Shown here: positions 45,117 to 57,289 of the stretch, one piece after another
How positions within the stretch are numbered: the first letter of the stretch is position 1
Layout of the letters: each line of letters opens with the position of its first letter
From: Fistulifera solaris
Taxonomy: Eukaryota > Bacillariophyta > Bacillariophyceae > Naviculales > Stauroneidaceae
NCBI GenBank assembly: GCA_030295235.1
Contig: AP026138.1
Span: 496,001 to 560,000, forward strand
DNA: 64,000 bases
Reading direction: 5' to 3'
The notes under the pieces: model-generated
What the model saw: only the letters and a program-made list of their open reading frames with translations
Told to the model about the DNA's origin: nothing
Databases searched by the model: none
Translations under genes and position numbers: made by a program

Positions 45117-48100
45117 ATGCAAGGCGATCGATATCCTGCAACACCCATGGCTTTGAAGCCACCGCAGTCTCCCGTGAGCGTCGACTCCTCGAGAGCCTCG
45201 GGGCCCACCGCTGGCTTCCATACGGCAAAACCTCGCTCGGCGAACCGTTTTAAGCTACCGCCGGGAAGAGGTGTGCCCACTACGAGTCGAAACACACCCT
45301 CTCCGTTGCCGGTTTCGCATGCTCCGAGTTCAATGAAACCACGATTCGCGACCCCTCAAACCTCGCACGTGATTTCGCGCAGCCGGAGCAATTCCATTAC
45401 CAGCACTTCTTCTTCGATAGGTGGCGGTTGGTCGAAGCAAATTGATTCAGCTTCCGGCAAAGTCTATTATTTTCATGCCGAAAAGGGTATTACTCAATGG
45501 GACGCACCGGTCGACGTTTCTCAACCGTTGCCAGCTGTCGTTGCCGTCGATTCTTTGGTGGAATCACATGGAACGCTGGTAGTACAACAACAGGAACCCG
45601 AAACGAGTTCGAACACTGTTGTTGAGATGCAAGGATGGCAACAGCTCACGGATCAGGCGTCTGGAAAGCCTTACTATTACAATGCTGCGACAGGCGAATC
45701 GCGATGGGAGAAGCCTGTACAACTCGACACATTAGAGAATGACAGGCAGCACATGGGTGAGCAGACATCAGGTATCATCGATCCGCCTACCACTTCTGTA
45801 GAAGTCAGTGAGCGAAGCGACATTGCTGAGTATCAACAGGATTTCGAAGTTCCTTCCGAAGGGATTCTACCAACGGAAGTAGAATGCGCGCAGCAAATCG
45901 CCATTCCTGAGGAGTCACATGGAACAGTCGTAGAGCAAAGTCAATCATTGGTACAATCTAATTCGGGCAGCGCTGATGAGATGCAAGGATGGCAACAGCT
46001 CACGGATGAAGCTTCTGGGCTGCCTTATTATTACAATGCCGTGACAGGCGAATCGCAATGGGAGAAGCCTTTGCAACTTGACATACCCGACAACGATACG
46101 ACATACCCCAATGAGCCAATTTCTGATGCCATGGATCAGCCTACCGCTGCTGCAGAAGTCAGTGAGCGAAGCGACGCTGCTGAGCTTTTGTCAACTGACA
46201 TGGAAGTAGAAACCTCACCGCAACTGATTACTTCCGAGTCACAGGGAACGATCGTCGAACAAAATGATACTTTGCCACAAAAAAGTTCGGACAGTGTCGA
46301 TGAGAAGCAAGGATGGCAACAGCTTACGGATAAAGCTTCTGGTAAGCTGTATTATTACAATGCCGCGACAGGCGAGTCGCAATGGGAGAAGCCTTTGCAA
46401 CTCGATAATTTGGAGAGTGAACAGCAACACGCCAATGAACCAACTTCTGATGTCTTGGACCAGCCTCAAACTGCTGTAGAGTTCGGTGAACGAAGCGAAA
46501 CCCCCGAGAATCAATATGACGTTCCGAATGATCTGAATAATAGTCCCGAGGACGCGCATCCAATGGCAATGCCTTCAACTGTGACGTTGGAGGATGAAGA
46601 TTTGGTAGCTAGGGGCACAAACGAGTTTACCGATGATCTTCCCAAAGGATGGCGAACTGCCACAGATCCTTCCGCGGGAACATATTATCTCAATGGAATG
46701 ACTGGAGAGACAAGCTGGGAATTTCCAAAGGCCGCGGAAAGTTCACGAGGCGAAGAACTTACTGACACACCGACGAATCCGGTTCTACCTGAGGGGTGGA
46801 CACAAATTGTGGATCCTACTTCCGGTAGTTGCTATTTTTACAACGAAGAGACAGGTGAAACTTCATGGGATTTTCCAGCGTCAGGGATCAGTAATGGTAT
46901 TATTTCACAAGAGAAAGATTCAATTGAAAATGACGTAATACATTTTGAAAACGATGATGTGAATTCTGTTCTTTCTGGCAGTCAAAAACCCCATACGCAA
47001 GACGACGATGGATTAGTCATAGAAGAGAAAGATGATACAGGCAGAGTTATTCCTCCTGGTTGGGCTAAAGTAGAGGACGAGACGACTTTGGAAACCTATT
47101 TCTACAACGAAATAACCGGCGAGACCGCGTGGACGTTACCTTCTGAAAATGTTCCTGTCAACGACGAGCTTCAAGCTGCTTTAGATTCCATCACAAACGA
47201 GACTTTAGATGAAGCTAGCGGACCGCTAGCTGATGGTTGGAGTAGAAAGATTGACCAATCGTCCGGCCAGGTATACTATTGTAATGATATTACTGGCGAA
47301 AGTTCTTGGAATGCGCCTCCTGTAGCTGCGATGACACTGGAAGGCGAAACCTGCGCCATGGATAATGACGAGCCTTCTACAGACGACCGAGTGGACACTG
47401 ATGCACACGACGTCCGCCTTTCCTCGGAGCATCAGAACATACAGGAAACCTCGGACACTATGAACGTTCAGGCATCGTCTACAGAAAAGGAAATAGCGGG
47501 TATCGCTACTTCCGTCATTGAGAGCACGCAACTGCCAATCCGGTATTGACGACCGACCACGAAACCCACAATTTTCATGATCCGTCATCTGATATTGATT
47601 GCTGGGAAAAGTTAAAAGATGAGTCGACGGGTAACCATTATTATTTAAACACAGCCACAGGGGAAGCTACATGGGATCCCCCCTGAGAGGATGAGCAAGA
47701 ACATGAGCGAAGGTGAAAGCGCTGGCAACTCTGAAAATGTCGAGATTGAACCTACACAAAAACCAGGAATAGACAATAGCCCCTCTTTGATGGAAAATGA
47801 AAGTTTTCCATTTGCACCACCTCTCACGCTTCAATCTTCGGAAATAACAACAAGCGCTCATCCTCTGCCAGCGGGCTGGGAGATGTTGATTGATCCGGGG
47901 TCTGGAGACTCCTATTACTATAATGAGGAACGAGGAGAAACATCATGGGAACTACCAATCGCTACGCGGGAAGAACTTACTTTTCCTGCAAATGAGACTT
48001 TGTTGAATTCGGGTAGTTTTGCCAAACCAGACTCAACTGAGCCAGAATGCAGTTTGTCGCTTGCTGCTGGTTGGGTATCAGTAGAGGATCCTTCATCGGG

Positions 48101-51100
48101 TGATGTTTACTTCTACAACAAGCAAACTGGAGAGACTTCGTGGGAACCACCAAGCGGGACAGAGAGGCCAGTGGTTACAGCGACCGGCGATGAAGCCTCT
48201 CAAACATCGTTTGATAAAAGGAGCCGTCTCACGTTCATGATTCATCTGGAGAGTTGCGTCTTAGTGGAGAAATGGAAGACCTCCCACACGGTCGTCGGAG
48301 CGATAGCCAAGTGCTTAACGAGCCTGAAATCGGTAGAGTTTATGATGGTGATGCTACTTATTCCACAGTTTCGGCTTCTTCGACGAAGAAAGAAACGTCC
48401 ACATCGCACCACATCGACTCGAGGCAGACAAATTCAATCTCAAGTGACAGACAGAAAGAAAAAGATGAAAGCAACGTCAAAAAGTATTACTCGAGGAAGA
48501 ACTCCAGCGTAATGCGAATGGCGTAGAATTTTCAACTCTGAATGAAGCCAGTAGCGAAGGTGTGGTGAACGACAGAAATCTATCTGTGGTTACTAAGACT
48601 GTTACATCCTCCAATACAGAGGTTGAGTTGAACAAAACTAGCCAATCACAAGTCATTTTGCCGCCATTACATGGTTGGGAACAAATTGTAGATGAGTCTT
48701 CTGGTAATGCTTATTTTTTAAACAAAAACACGGGCGAAACATCTTGGGAACTCCCCGTTGTGCTGACTTCGACAGATGGTTCAGTACAGCCGGGTCGTGA
48801 TCTTCGAAATCCATCTACAAGTGGCGATAGTCTACCTTCAGGATGGGAGAAGCTATTCGATACGACGTCTGGAAGACCTTATTATTACAATAGCGTGCAA
48901 AATACAACGTCCTGGGATCCTCCTTCCGACTCGAGTGATGACTGGATAAAGGTTGCTCATCCTACACCGTCCGAATCATCAGCTGAATCATTGAAGTCGG
49001 CCCGAGATAGTCATCTAGTGGGAAGACGCGGACCAGTCGCTTGTTTTGGATTTGGCGGCCGTGTGTGCGTCTCGAACAGTCCACCAGGCACGATCGCGGT
49101 TCATAGTGTGTCATCGTTATTGACATCGCACGTTATCATGGTTACTGAACGTACGAAGCGAGAAGCTGGTTTTTCAGGTCCCTTGATTGCGACAGAGAAT
49201 CAGAATGTAATGGCTTATTTCGAAAGAAAAGCTCAGAAACAGTCCGATTTGATATGGAACCTTTGTCTAATTGCCTCGCACTCTAGGGGGGTGCCTCCGT
49301 AGCGACGACAGGGTAAATGAATTGAACAGACCGGAGCCTGCTATAGTCGATCTTCTTTTAACTAATACGAACGAGAACGAAACCTCGGAGGCTGAAGTAC
49401 TTGTGGAAAAACAAATGGTCACAAATTTCAATGGTTTGGAAGAAATTCAGTTTCTTCTTTTGCAAGGGAAAAGAGAGGAAGCAATAGAATGCGCTTTGGC
49501 AAATGAACAATTTGCGCTTGCTTTTCTCGTGGCCAGCATGTGCAGTAGAGCGACATATTTTGAAGTTGCGAAAAGTTACACGGAGAGCGTTCTCTGCAAA
49601 GGCTCCCCCTTGCATACTGCTGCTGAGTTATTTTGTTCAGAGCTTCAGATCCCCGAATTGAGGATGGGCGTAAACCCGGCAATATGGAGTGATAACAATA
49701 TCAACTTGAAACATACATGGAAGAAACATCTCGCAGCAATTATCAGCAATCGAACTGCTGGATGGGATGATTTAGCTATAGCTCTCGGTGACCGTCTCAA
49801 AGAACTCGGTGAAGTCGTACCTGCCCATGTCTGTTACATGGTGTGCGGATGTTCTTTTTCACCCCCTGCCCGTAAGAATGCGAAATTCAGTCTATTGGGG
49901 TGCGAAGTCGACGTCGCTGAGTTGCTTCTCTTGACGAATGACTCTGTGGAGTCATTTTGCCGAGCTGAAGCGTATGAGTGGGCGAAACGACGTGGCAATA
50001 GAAATGCAGCTATTCAATGCATTCAAGGGTTCAAACTTCAATACGCACTCCTTTTAAGTGACCTAGGGCTTGTTGAAGAAGCCAAGATGTACATCGCGAG
50101 CATAAAGGAATGTCTTGATTTCAACGAAGCAATGGACTTGAAACGAGAAAGTTTGCACCCTTTAACAGTTTCCATTATGACAGCTGACCGCCCGGGAATT
50201 TTGCATCAAGTTCTTGAACTTGAATCTCGATACGCTGGAACGTCTGTTTATAATCTGAAAATCAGAGAGGGTTTTTACAGAGACAGTTTGTCGGTTACTC
50301 ACGATGCATCCCCCGAACCCGCAACAAGAAATTTGACAGTTGATGGACGCAAAAAGTAAATGATGAAACGAAGAAGCGTTTGTCGTCGCCGGCTATGCTT
50401 CGGAAGAATCTGCACGAGGAAGACGGAAGTCTCGATAAGGTTTCAACAAGTAAGGAAACTTTATCCAAGGTGCAACCTCCGCTACCATCTATAACCAACG
50501 CTACAACAAAGAAGACGTCAGACAAGTCGGCTAATGTCACCAAGAACGAAAAGTTTATACCTCCTACGCTCGCCACACCCGAACGAACGACTATTGATGA
50601 TAAGCCACATCTGTCAGATCACGCGGAGACTAGCAAGAGAAAGATTTCAAAGCCAGAACAGGCACCTCGATCAGCGCCACCCAACTTGCAGTCACCTAGT
50701 TTTGGTAAGCAGCTGTCCGTTCTCTCATTCGCTTAGTATTGTCTTTTAGGATATCGCGACTAACAATTCGTTTTCGGAAAGGTTTTATGAACAAAATAAA
50801 GGATCGCATCATAAAGTGGCAAAATCCCGACGCTCATATTGCTAATCCAGGAGAAGAAATGCAAGCTTATTATGACAAAGAAAGAAAAGTATGGGTCTTC
50901 CCGGGCGAAGATCCTGACGAAGTGGCGAAGCCTATAGGACCACCACCTTCAATGTCCACGCCGTCAGCAAATCAAGCTCCTCCGCCGCCAAGTAATGATC
51001 CACTTGCGGCGATGATGGCCCCACCGCAGCGTGCTCCGTCTGCTTTACGTGGACGGCCTCCTTTAACGCCGTCTCCTGCATCTCTACCACCATACACACC

Positions 51101-51203
51101 ACTCGCGGCTAGCGCCACATCGAATCAATCACCGCCGCAATTCATGGTTTTTAAACCCGTTACGAAACCTGTCATCGAAAACCAAGAAGACGAAAGCACG
51201 TAG
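45117..51203 (+). CDS. SEC16: Sec16 homologue with an N-terminal array of about 13 WW domains
   Basis: Sec16 organises COPII exit sites on the ER. About 2,000 residues. From 45420 to 48930 the protein carries about 13 WW domains of the form GW ... D..SG..YYYN..TGE..W..P, e.g. YYYNAATGESQWEKP, separated by acidic linkers; three consecutive ones (45620-46400) are near-identical. Next is the central conserved domain (GPVACFGFGGRVCV), then the Sec16 ACE1 alpha-solenoid at 49430-50140 (LLLQGKREEAIECALANEQF, HTWKKHLAAIISNRT). After a 77-bp intron (50705-50781, TTG|GTAAGC ... GGAAAG) comes the C-terminal conserved box (GEEMQAYYDKERKVWVFPGE) and a Pro-rich tail. Frame faults: about 47537, C6 47681-47686, A4 48216-48219, A5 48479-48483, G6 49286-49291 and A5 50351-50355; similarity continues across each. 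Fusing WW repeats to Sec16 is unusual. Confidence 0.88.
45420..48930 (+). repeat. WW-domain tandem repeats within the Sec16 gene
   Basis: About 13 copies of a 30-33 residue WW domain, 100-500 bp apart. Copies two to four share nearly the same DNA (GGATGGCAACAGCTCACGGA and the downstream GGCGAATCGCAATGGGAGAA), so they arose by recent duplication; the others are older and diverged. The two signature Trp residues and the Tyr pair are present in almost all; the ninth lies across a frame fault at 47681. Confidence 0.85.
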
Positions 51204-53006
51204 CCGCCCCGTAGTTAATGCAGAGCATTCGCATCGTTAGAGTAGCTTTTGCCGCTGCCTTTGGATTTAGCTGTTGCCTAAAATCAGACAGGCTAAGCGA
51301 GGCGACAATCGACAATGAACGAGTGTCCTTTCAAATGATGAGGCAGCCTTTTGGAATGGTCTGTAGTGCTTTGTCACGTGTATCGTGTATTCTTGTTCTT
51401 GTCTTCCTTCACCTTCACGTCAGCTTGTATCAACTACTGTATCAGCAAAGAGGAGTACTAAATACCAAGACGTGAATAAAATAACTCGCTCTTACTTCTC
51501 CCTTCTAAATCTAAGCCTGAAAAAAGCGTACAGCGTACGTCGAAAGTGAAGGGAACACGGAACAACAATGATGTCAAAGAAATTGTACCATAGGATGATA
51601 AGAATCTTATTGCTAATCGCAGGAATAGAGCGACCGGTGGCAAGGTGGAGACTTGGCATTTGGCAAATTTACATTGTGGGAATAAGAAATAGAAGGTCGA
51701 CAGAGTAGCCCGTCATACTGCGTCCGCTCCAATAATGTTCTTGGCCTTGGGACTTCTTACTTTTTACAACAGAGCACGCGAGATGGAACACAGACTTTTA
51801 TTGGTCTGGCGTCGTAACGTCTTGATCACGAGCTTACGAGCCCTCTAACCTAACGCCTAACGCATGGCAGTCGGCAGTCAAGAGTCAAGAGTCCGGAACA
51901 TCTATCTTTGATGTGTGATGTTTTCATTTTTCATAATGATTCAGAGAATCATCCTACATACAGAGTCTGCACTAAGATCCGGAGAGCTGGAGAGCAGAAA
52001 GTAGAGAAGTGCTAAGAAGCTATAATGTGCATGGTGCATGCTTTTCTACGATCTACGATCCCTTGACGACTCTTAAGTTCGTCGGCTTATCCTTCTAAAA
52101 TTTAGCCGCAAAACCGCAAACCAAACTGCTGTTGCATGTTGCGTTGATGCGATGCGATGATTTCATCGCGGTGGTCTATCCTTCGTACGGTTGGGACGTG
52201 GCACGTCTCATATTCAATACAGTACGACACAACTTCGTACTGTATGTCTATACAATCATGATGATCGCCCCTCGGGATTCGGGATCCTTGCTCGGGATAT
52301 AGCGATGTCAAACACGCATCTGGTAAAAGGACGTATTAGCTGTTATGGACGTACTTTTTACTATCATCATCACTTTGCCAGGTTTTCGGAGATTCTATTG
52401 TTCTTTAAGATGTACTGGGAAGTGGTTCTTTTGTTCGTCATCAGTATTCCTAATCAACAATAGTGAGTTATGACTCAATAAAGTTTTAATGACTGGAATT
52501 TAGTCCATAATGTTTCACGAATACATAGTCCGCATTCTCGTCGCTTGTGTCGCGTGTGATTTTTCAAGTAGCTAAATCATCCTAAAGATAACCAGTAAAT
52601 ACAGTAGTACAGTCGTGACTACCTGAAAAAGTACATTAATACTTATAGTAAAGTTTTAAAAATTGCCCATTTGACTTTTGGTCAACGGCGATTTTTCTTG
52701 CCCTCATGCTCTTCCTACTTCTTTGAAAGGATTAGAGAGTACAGTTCGCGCGTCAGAATGTACTCGGAAAATTCTTAAAGTTACTCCGGCGGTCACTCTC
52801 CCCCCTTCCCCTGCTTCCGCTTCCCTCCCATTCAAAAAAAAGTCCGTCGATAAAGTCAAAAATTGTTGTTACTCCGTAATTGCAACACCAGCAAAGCTCT
52901 CGACACTCTTACTTTATCGAGCTTTACCTCTTTGCACAACTTCCACGCTGTCTTGTTCACAACTTTAGCCAAAGCTATAAGGATTGAAACGACTTTGCGA
53001 TTGAAT
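51204..53006. other. 1.8-kb gene-poor region
   Basis: No convincing gene. The stretch 51835-52060 is made of stuttered short duplications (CTAACCTAACGCCTAACGC, GCAGTCGGCAGTCAAGAGTCAAGAGTC). The right end holds the promoter and leader of the HMG-box gene, with a C/T-rich patch near 52790-52830. Confidence 0.45.
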
Positions 53007-54048
53007 ATGGACAACAATTACACTTCTCTGTTTCCCGACGGTAATGCGATTGATGATGAAACGTACTTTAAAATGCAACAGCAGCGACAACAGCTTGCAG
53101 GCCTCCAGAATATTGGGGGCATGGATTACCCTTTGGTCAATTTCAGCAGCAGCAGACCAATAACGCATTTGTCGGCTCAAATATACTGTCTTCGAATCAC
53201 TTGGAACTTCCCCAGCTTCCTATGTTCTCAGGCGCCAGCGGCCAAGCTATGCAGAATATGCAATCCCAAATTGGCCACCGACAAATGAGCAACCCAAACT
53301 TCGCCGGCATAAACCAAAACTTATCGTCGGTTCTTCCGCAAGGACACAACTTCCTTGATTCGGGTGTCAACATGGGAAATTACTCGTCAAACATGATGCT
53401 TCAACAGCTATTGCTTCAGCAGGCCCAACAAGACAACTCCTTATTTCAATCATCCTACGGAGGAAGCGGATTCGGTAATGATGCCTTTAATGTGTCCTCC
53501 TTTTCACATCCCCAAGCCAGTGGCGATCAAATAAGTTTTCAACCTCAAGCTCACGAGCGTCCAATGGACATGCCTGCTTTCGATCAGCAACAATGTCAGC
53601 CCCTACTAGGCCTGATGACACTTCAATCGCTCGATGCTTCGGATTTCCCAGTGGAGAAGCGCCGTAAAACGACCAAAAACAAACGTGACAAGAACCGTCC
53701 CAAGCAGCCATTATCTGCTTATAATATCTTTTCAAAGACCAGCGAGCCAAGATGCTTTTGGAAATTAAGGGCGGTGAGGCCGAAACCCAAGAAGGAAACC
53801 CCGCGGGCGACGAATTGAAATCTGGACGGAAGCGCCTTCGCGAGGCTTCGACGGGAAAAATTGGTTTTGAAAAGATGGCGAAGACTATCGCTCGAAAGTG
53901 GAAGGAAATCGGAAAGGAAGAGCTGAAAACATATGAAGCTAGGGCCGCCGACGACCAGAAAAGATACAAAGCAGAGTTGGCTGTGTACTTAGAAAAGAAA
54001 CGCGAAGAGGCTTTAACTGACAGCGACCTAAAGGTGAAGAAAGAATGA
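53007..54048 (+). CDS. HMG-box protein with an insertion inside the box
   Basis: About 347 residues once two frame faults are joined (T3 at 53132-53134 and T4 at 53729-53732, each one base short). The N-terminal 200 residues are Gln/Asn/Met-rich and low complexity, as in transcription regulators. A basic stretch (VEKRRKTTKNKRDKNRPKQP) leads into an HMG box: PLSAYNIFFKDQRAKML (helix 1), then a ~35-residue charged insert (GGEAETQEGNPAGDELKSGR and on), then GKIGFEKMAKTIARKWKEIG and YEARAADDQKRYKAE (helices 2 and 3). HMG boxes bend DNA. The insert between helices 1 and 2 is not found in classical HMGB proteins. Probably a nuclear chromatin or transcription factor. Confidence 0.85.
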
Positions 54049-54392
54049 GGCCTTGTCAGCCCTCGTTGGTGTTGTTAGATTGTTGTGACTTCGTGGACAT
54101 TCAAGTGTAATTGCTATCGCATATTTGCATAACTTTTCTTTAGAAAAGATTACTCCGTATAACTTTATCTGTTTAACAAAGACGCGTACGATTATTATTT
54201 TTGAGGTTCGCATTTCGCATTGGTCAAAGTCACTTTCACCCGTCATTAGAGTTAAGGTTGTAGTGCAATTTCATTCAAAAACAGCGAAAAAATCTGAAAC
54301 CCGAAGGCTTGTCTTCTTCCGGCACTTTGCAGCGAAACTAGGAGTGCAATTACATCCAAAAGCCGATACTGGTTGAGGCTAGCAATGAACAA

Positions 54393-54481
54393 GCGGGAAG
54401 GGCAGAGTGGGCTCTGCCTCTGCCGGGGTTACAGTGGTTTCGGCCCGCCCCTAAGGCTCTGCATGCCTCTACTCTTCCCGG
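54393..54481. other. GC-rich imperfect inverted repeat, possible structured element
   Basis: A GC-rich island in AT-rich spacer. CGGGAAGGGCAGAG at its left pairs imperfectly with CTCTACTCTTCCCG at its right; the inside is rich in GGCTCTGC repeats and GGCCCGCCCC. It could be a small mobile-element remnant or a structured RNA; nothing decides this. Confidence 0.35.
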
Positions 54482-54848
54482 AGCCCGTTAACCAACCAAC
54501 CTAGTATAATCACAAATTTATTCGCATATAGGTAGCACTGTAATTAGACCAGCACACTTTCCAACACAACCTCGATGCAAAGCGAAAAGCCTGCCTTTTG
54601 TCGCAGTTCTTCACCATGTGGCAATTTTCTATTCTTCGTTTTCACGGGGACAATCTTTCTTTTCATTCTCTTTCTGACATCTGAGAAGACACCTGGCGGA
54701 ATGCTCCCTGGTTTTTGATAACAAGCGATAACTTCTTGTTAGGTTTTAAATACGTTTTGGTGATGCTCTAGAGCTTGCCTCCATCTAGTAAACGCTCAGC
54801 GCTCACTCACGACGACTCACGATTGATGTCAAGTGGAAGGACTTGTTA

Positions 54849-54878
54849 CCATTCGGGTCAAATGAGTTTCTGAGTACT
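54849..54878 (+). repeat. Left terminal inverted repeat of the mariner-like element
   Basis: Starts right after a TA; matches the reverse complement of 56850-56879 with one difference. Confidence 0.9.
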
Positions 54879-55280
54879 ATAAAATATATAGGACACGATT
54901 ACTATATACATAAGTGTGTTTCTACGACAGAAATCGTATACCGTTTGAAGCGACACCTTGCCTTTCCCACTGAACACATTTTTTCTTCACGACATTATCG
55001 CGCAAAAAATGCATCCGACCATGGCGACTTCGACGACGCAGCAGTGAAATCAATTCTAGGCGAGCTTGTGTTGTTTTGCACTATTCAAACAAGCGACGAA
55101 GGAGTGATAGATCGGTGCAAAACAACACAAGCAGAGCCCCGGAGTGCGAAGATATTTGGTCGGTTGTCGTGGCATTGTTTCGCCATGCCACTCCCGGTAT
55201 CTGGTGGCGATTATTGCCAGAAAACAATAAAAACGATGATATTTCCTACGCAACTTCAGTCGATTGGGAGAACACATGTC

Positions 55281-56745
55281 CGTTATTGATTTATGTCAAA
55301 ATTTTGGAGAAGAAAGTGGTTTTGGGAGTCGAAAAACTTTTTGTGATGAAAGAAGCTTGATACACTCGTGGACAAGATGGGACGAAAGAAAATTCATATT
55401 TCCATCTATCGTCCACCACACAGCAAGCAGGCTTTCTACTTTTGTGTTGGGCAACCTTTGTATTCTAAGGTCAAGGAATGTGCCCGTATGGTTGCTTCTG
55501 AGTTAGCTCCGGGACCTCCCGGGATGACCGATGACAAGCTCCGCAAAAATGCCGCCTTGCTTCAGACGTACTCCGCGAACACCAAATCGAGCATGTACGA
55601 CCAGCAAATGAACAAGAAAATCTGCACTTACTAGCTAACGCTGTTCTTGAACAAGAACAAGAACAAGAAATCTTTGCTGTGCCACTATCGAGAGAAGATG
55701 AGATCGAAAACGCCATCACATATGCACTGGCGCTTGCATTCGAAAGGGTTCCGCGCTACGTTCGTCAATCGGACGACAAAATCACCTTGGCGTTGTTGCA
55801 AGGCCCAAGAAGTCGAAAGATTTTGACGGAAGAGTCTTTATGAAAAGGGTTAGTAAAGAGAAAGAGTACAGCCGAGCAACACCAAGTTACAAGTTTCACG
55901 ACAGCATTTCGATCAACAACGAGATCAAGAACGGCTCTTGGAGAGCCCTTTACAATGATTTGAAAGACATCTGCGGTGATATGACAGTGGGCGAGTTTTT
56001 CGATGCACTTTCCGATTTCTATGAGCTTCAGCGACGAAGTGGCTGCAGTCCTGCAATTTCGCAACACAGTCACAAAGAGACCTTTAGACGAGGATGATCA
56101 GCTGTGTGACTTCGACATCAAAGAGCTTGAAGTTCGTTGCTATTACCCGGCAGGGCATAAAGTCGAGGTGGACATTTCCTGTGATTCTTCCTTCATGCTG
56201 AGCATTATGCACCAAGTCGGTCAAGCACTTCGAGAAAAATTTCACTGGGTGGACAAGAACGAGAAAATTTATCTGGTGATGGATAACGCAGGAGGACACG
56301 GAACACAGCTAGCCAAAGAAGAATACAGACGAAAATTGAGAGCGAATACAACGTTGAGATTGTCTGGCAAGTTCCTCGGTCGCCCGAAACAAACATGCTT
56401 GATCTCGGAGTCTGGATGAGCATTCAAAACAAGGTCGAAAAGGTTCATCACGGAAAACGACCCGATTGCGATGCGCTTGCAAGATCAATTGAAGAGGCAT
56501 GGGAGCACCATCTTTCACCTCAAGCATTTCTAAACGTGTGGAAGCGATTGCGGCGTGTTTTGAAATTGATTGTGGACGACAAAGGCGGCAACAATCTGGT
56601 CGAGTCGGAACGAGGCAAACTCTTCAGAGACCCAACGATTGACGATTTGCTGAACGCCCACAACGACACAAACGACGAAGATCAAGAGAACAACAGCGAA
56701 AATGAGAATGACGAAGCAAGCGGCGAAGAGAATGACAACGAGTAA
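55281..56745 (+). pseudogene. Mariner-like transposase, frame interrupted
   Basis: The coding signal runs through several frame segments. Catalytic region: IYLVMDNAGGHGT holds the second Asp, and SPETNMLDLGVW the third, 39 residues apart once one base is allowed at an A4 run near 56333. That is DD39D, the spacing and the N-x-LDLG wording of plant mariner-like transposases. An acidic C-terminus (NENDEASGEENDNE) ends at 56745. Other breaks are near 55607 (A3), 55832 (T3) and 56025. The start is uncertain; a Met at 55377 or further left is possible. Given similar faults in essential genes here, some breaks may be assembly errors, so the element might be more intact than it seems. Confidence 0.75.
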
Positions 56746-56849
56746 CAATCAAATGAATGGTTTGAAGAGCTTTATTTAATCTTGCTGCGATCGGCATTTC
56801 ATGGTTTTCTACGTGCTTTTACGTGACGGCAAAGAGTATAGACCTAAAG

Positions 56850-56879
56850 AGTACTTAGAAACTCATTTGACCCGAATGG
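56850..56879 (-). repeat. Right terminal inverted repeat of the mariner-like element
   Basis: Followed directly by TA at 56880-56881. Pairs with 54849-54878. Confidence 0.9.
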
Positions 56880-56881
56880 TA

Positions 56882-57289
56882 AATTTTCGGCGACTACAAG
56901 ATTTGAAAGGGGCGATCTATACATTCATTGCCAAAAGTTTTGAGTTGATTAGAAGGATCTAATCCCATACTGACGTTGTCGAGTATCTCTTCGAATGTAC
57001 ATTTCTGAACTTGTACTTTCACTTAGGTGGAAACAGTGATACTTAGCCTAAGAAATAACTCTTACGAGTAATTTACCGTTAAGGGAACCGTTTACTCGCA
57101 CGGATTCTTCTCTAAAAATGGACGCGCAAACTTTTAGCGGTTTTACATCGGTTCGACATAACCGTCACAATTTCTCTTCAACAGGAAAAAGGTTAAAAGC
57201 CGTTTCGCTAAAACGAAAAGGAAGTTAAAAGCCGTTGTATTCAAATCGAAAAGTGACATTCCACCTCACCGCCCAACCTAACTGCTATC
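56882..57289. other. Promoter region of the silicon transporter gene
   Basis: AT-rich. Near 57170-57240 the phrase AAAGCCGTT and its surroundings repeat (GGTTAAAAGCCGTTTCGC and AGTTAAAAGCCGTTGTAT, about 38 bp apart), possible paired regulatory sites. Confidence 0.4.

Larger units (their letters stand above)
54849..56879. mobile_element. Mariner-like DNA transposon, 2,031 bp, TA target duplication
   Basis: The ends are inverted copies of about 30 bp, CCATTCGGGTCAAATGAG then TTTCTGAGTACT on the left and TTTCTAAGTACT on the right, with one mismatch. TA dinucleotides flank them directly (54847-54848 and 56880-56881), the target site of Tc1/mariner elements. Inside, on the plus strand, lies a transposase gene. 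High similarity of the two ends points to fairly recent insertion. The left ~430 bp inside the element show no clear gene. Confidence 0.88.

Noticed and set aside
51218-51475. 85-codon frame after Sec16
   Set aside because: Lies in the 3' flank, no homology recognised; the hydrophobic stretch alone is weak evidence.
54843-55289. 148-codon frame starting in the transposon's left end
   Set aside because: Begins inside the inverted repeat without an ATG and has no transposase-like motif.
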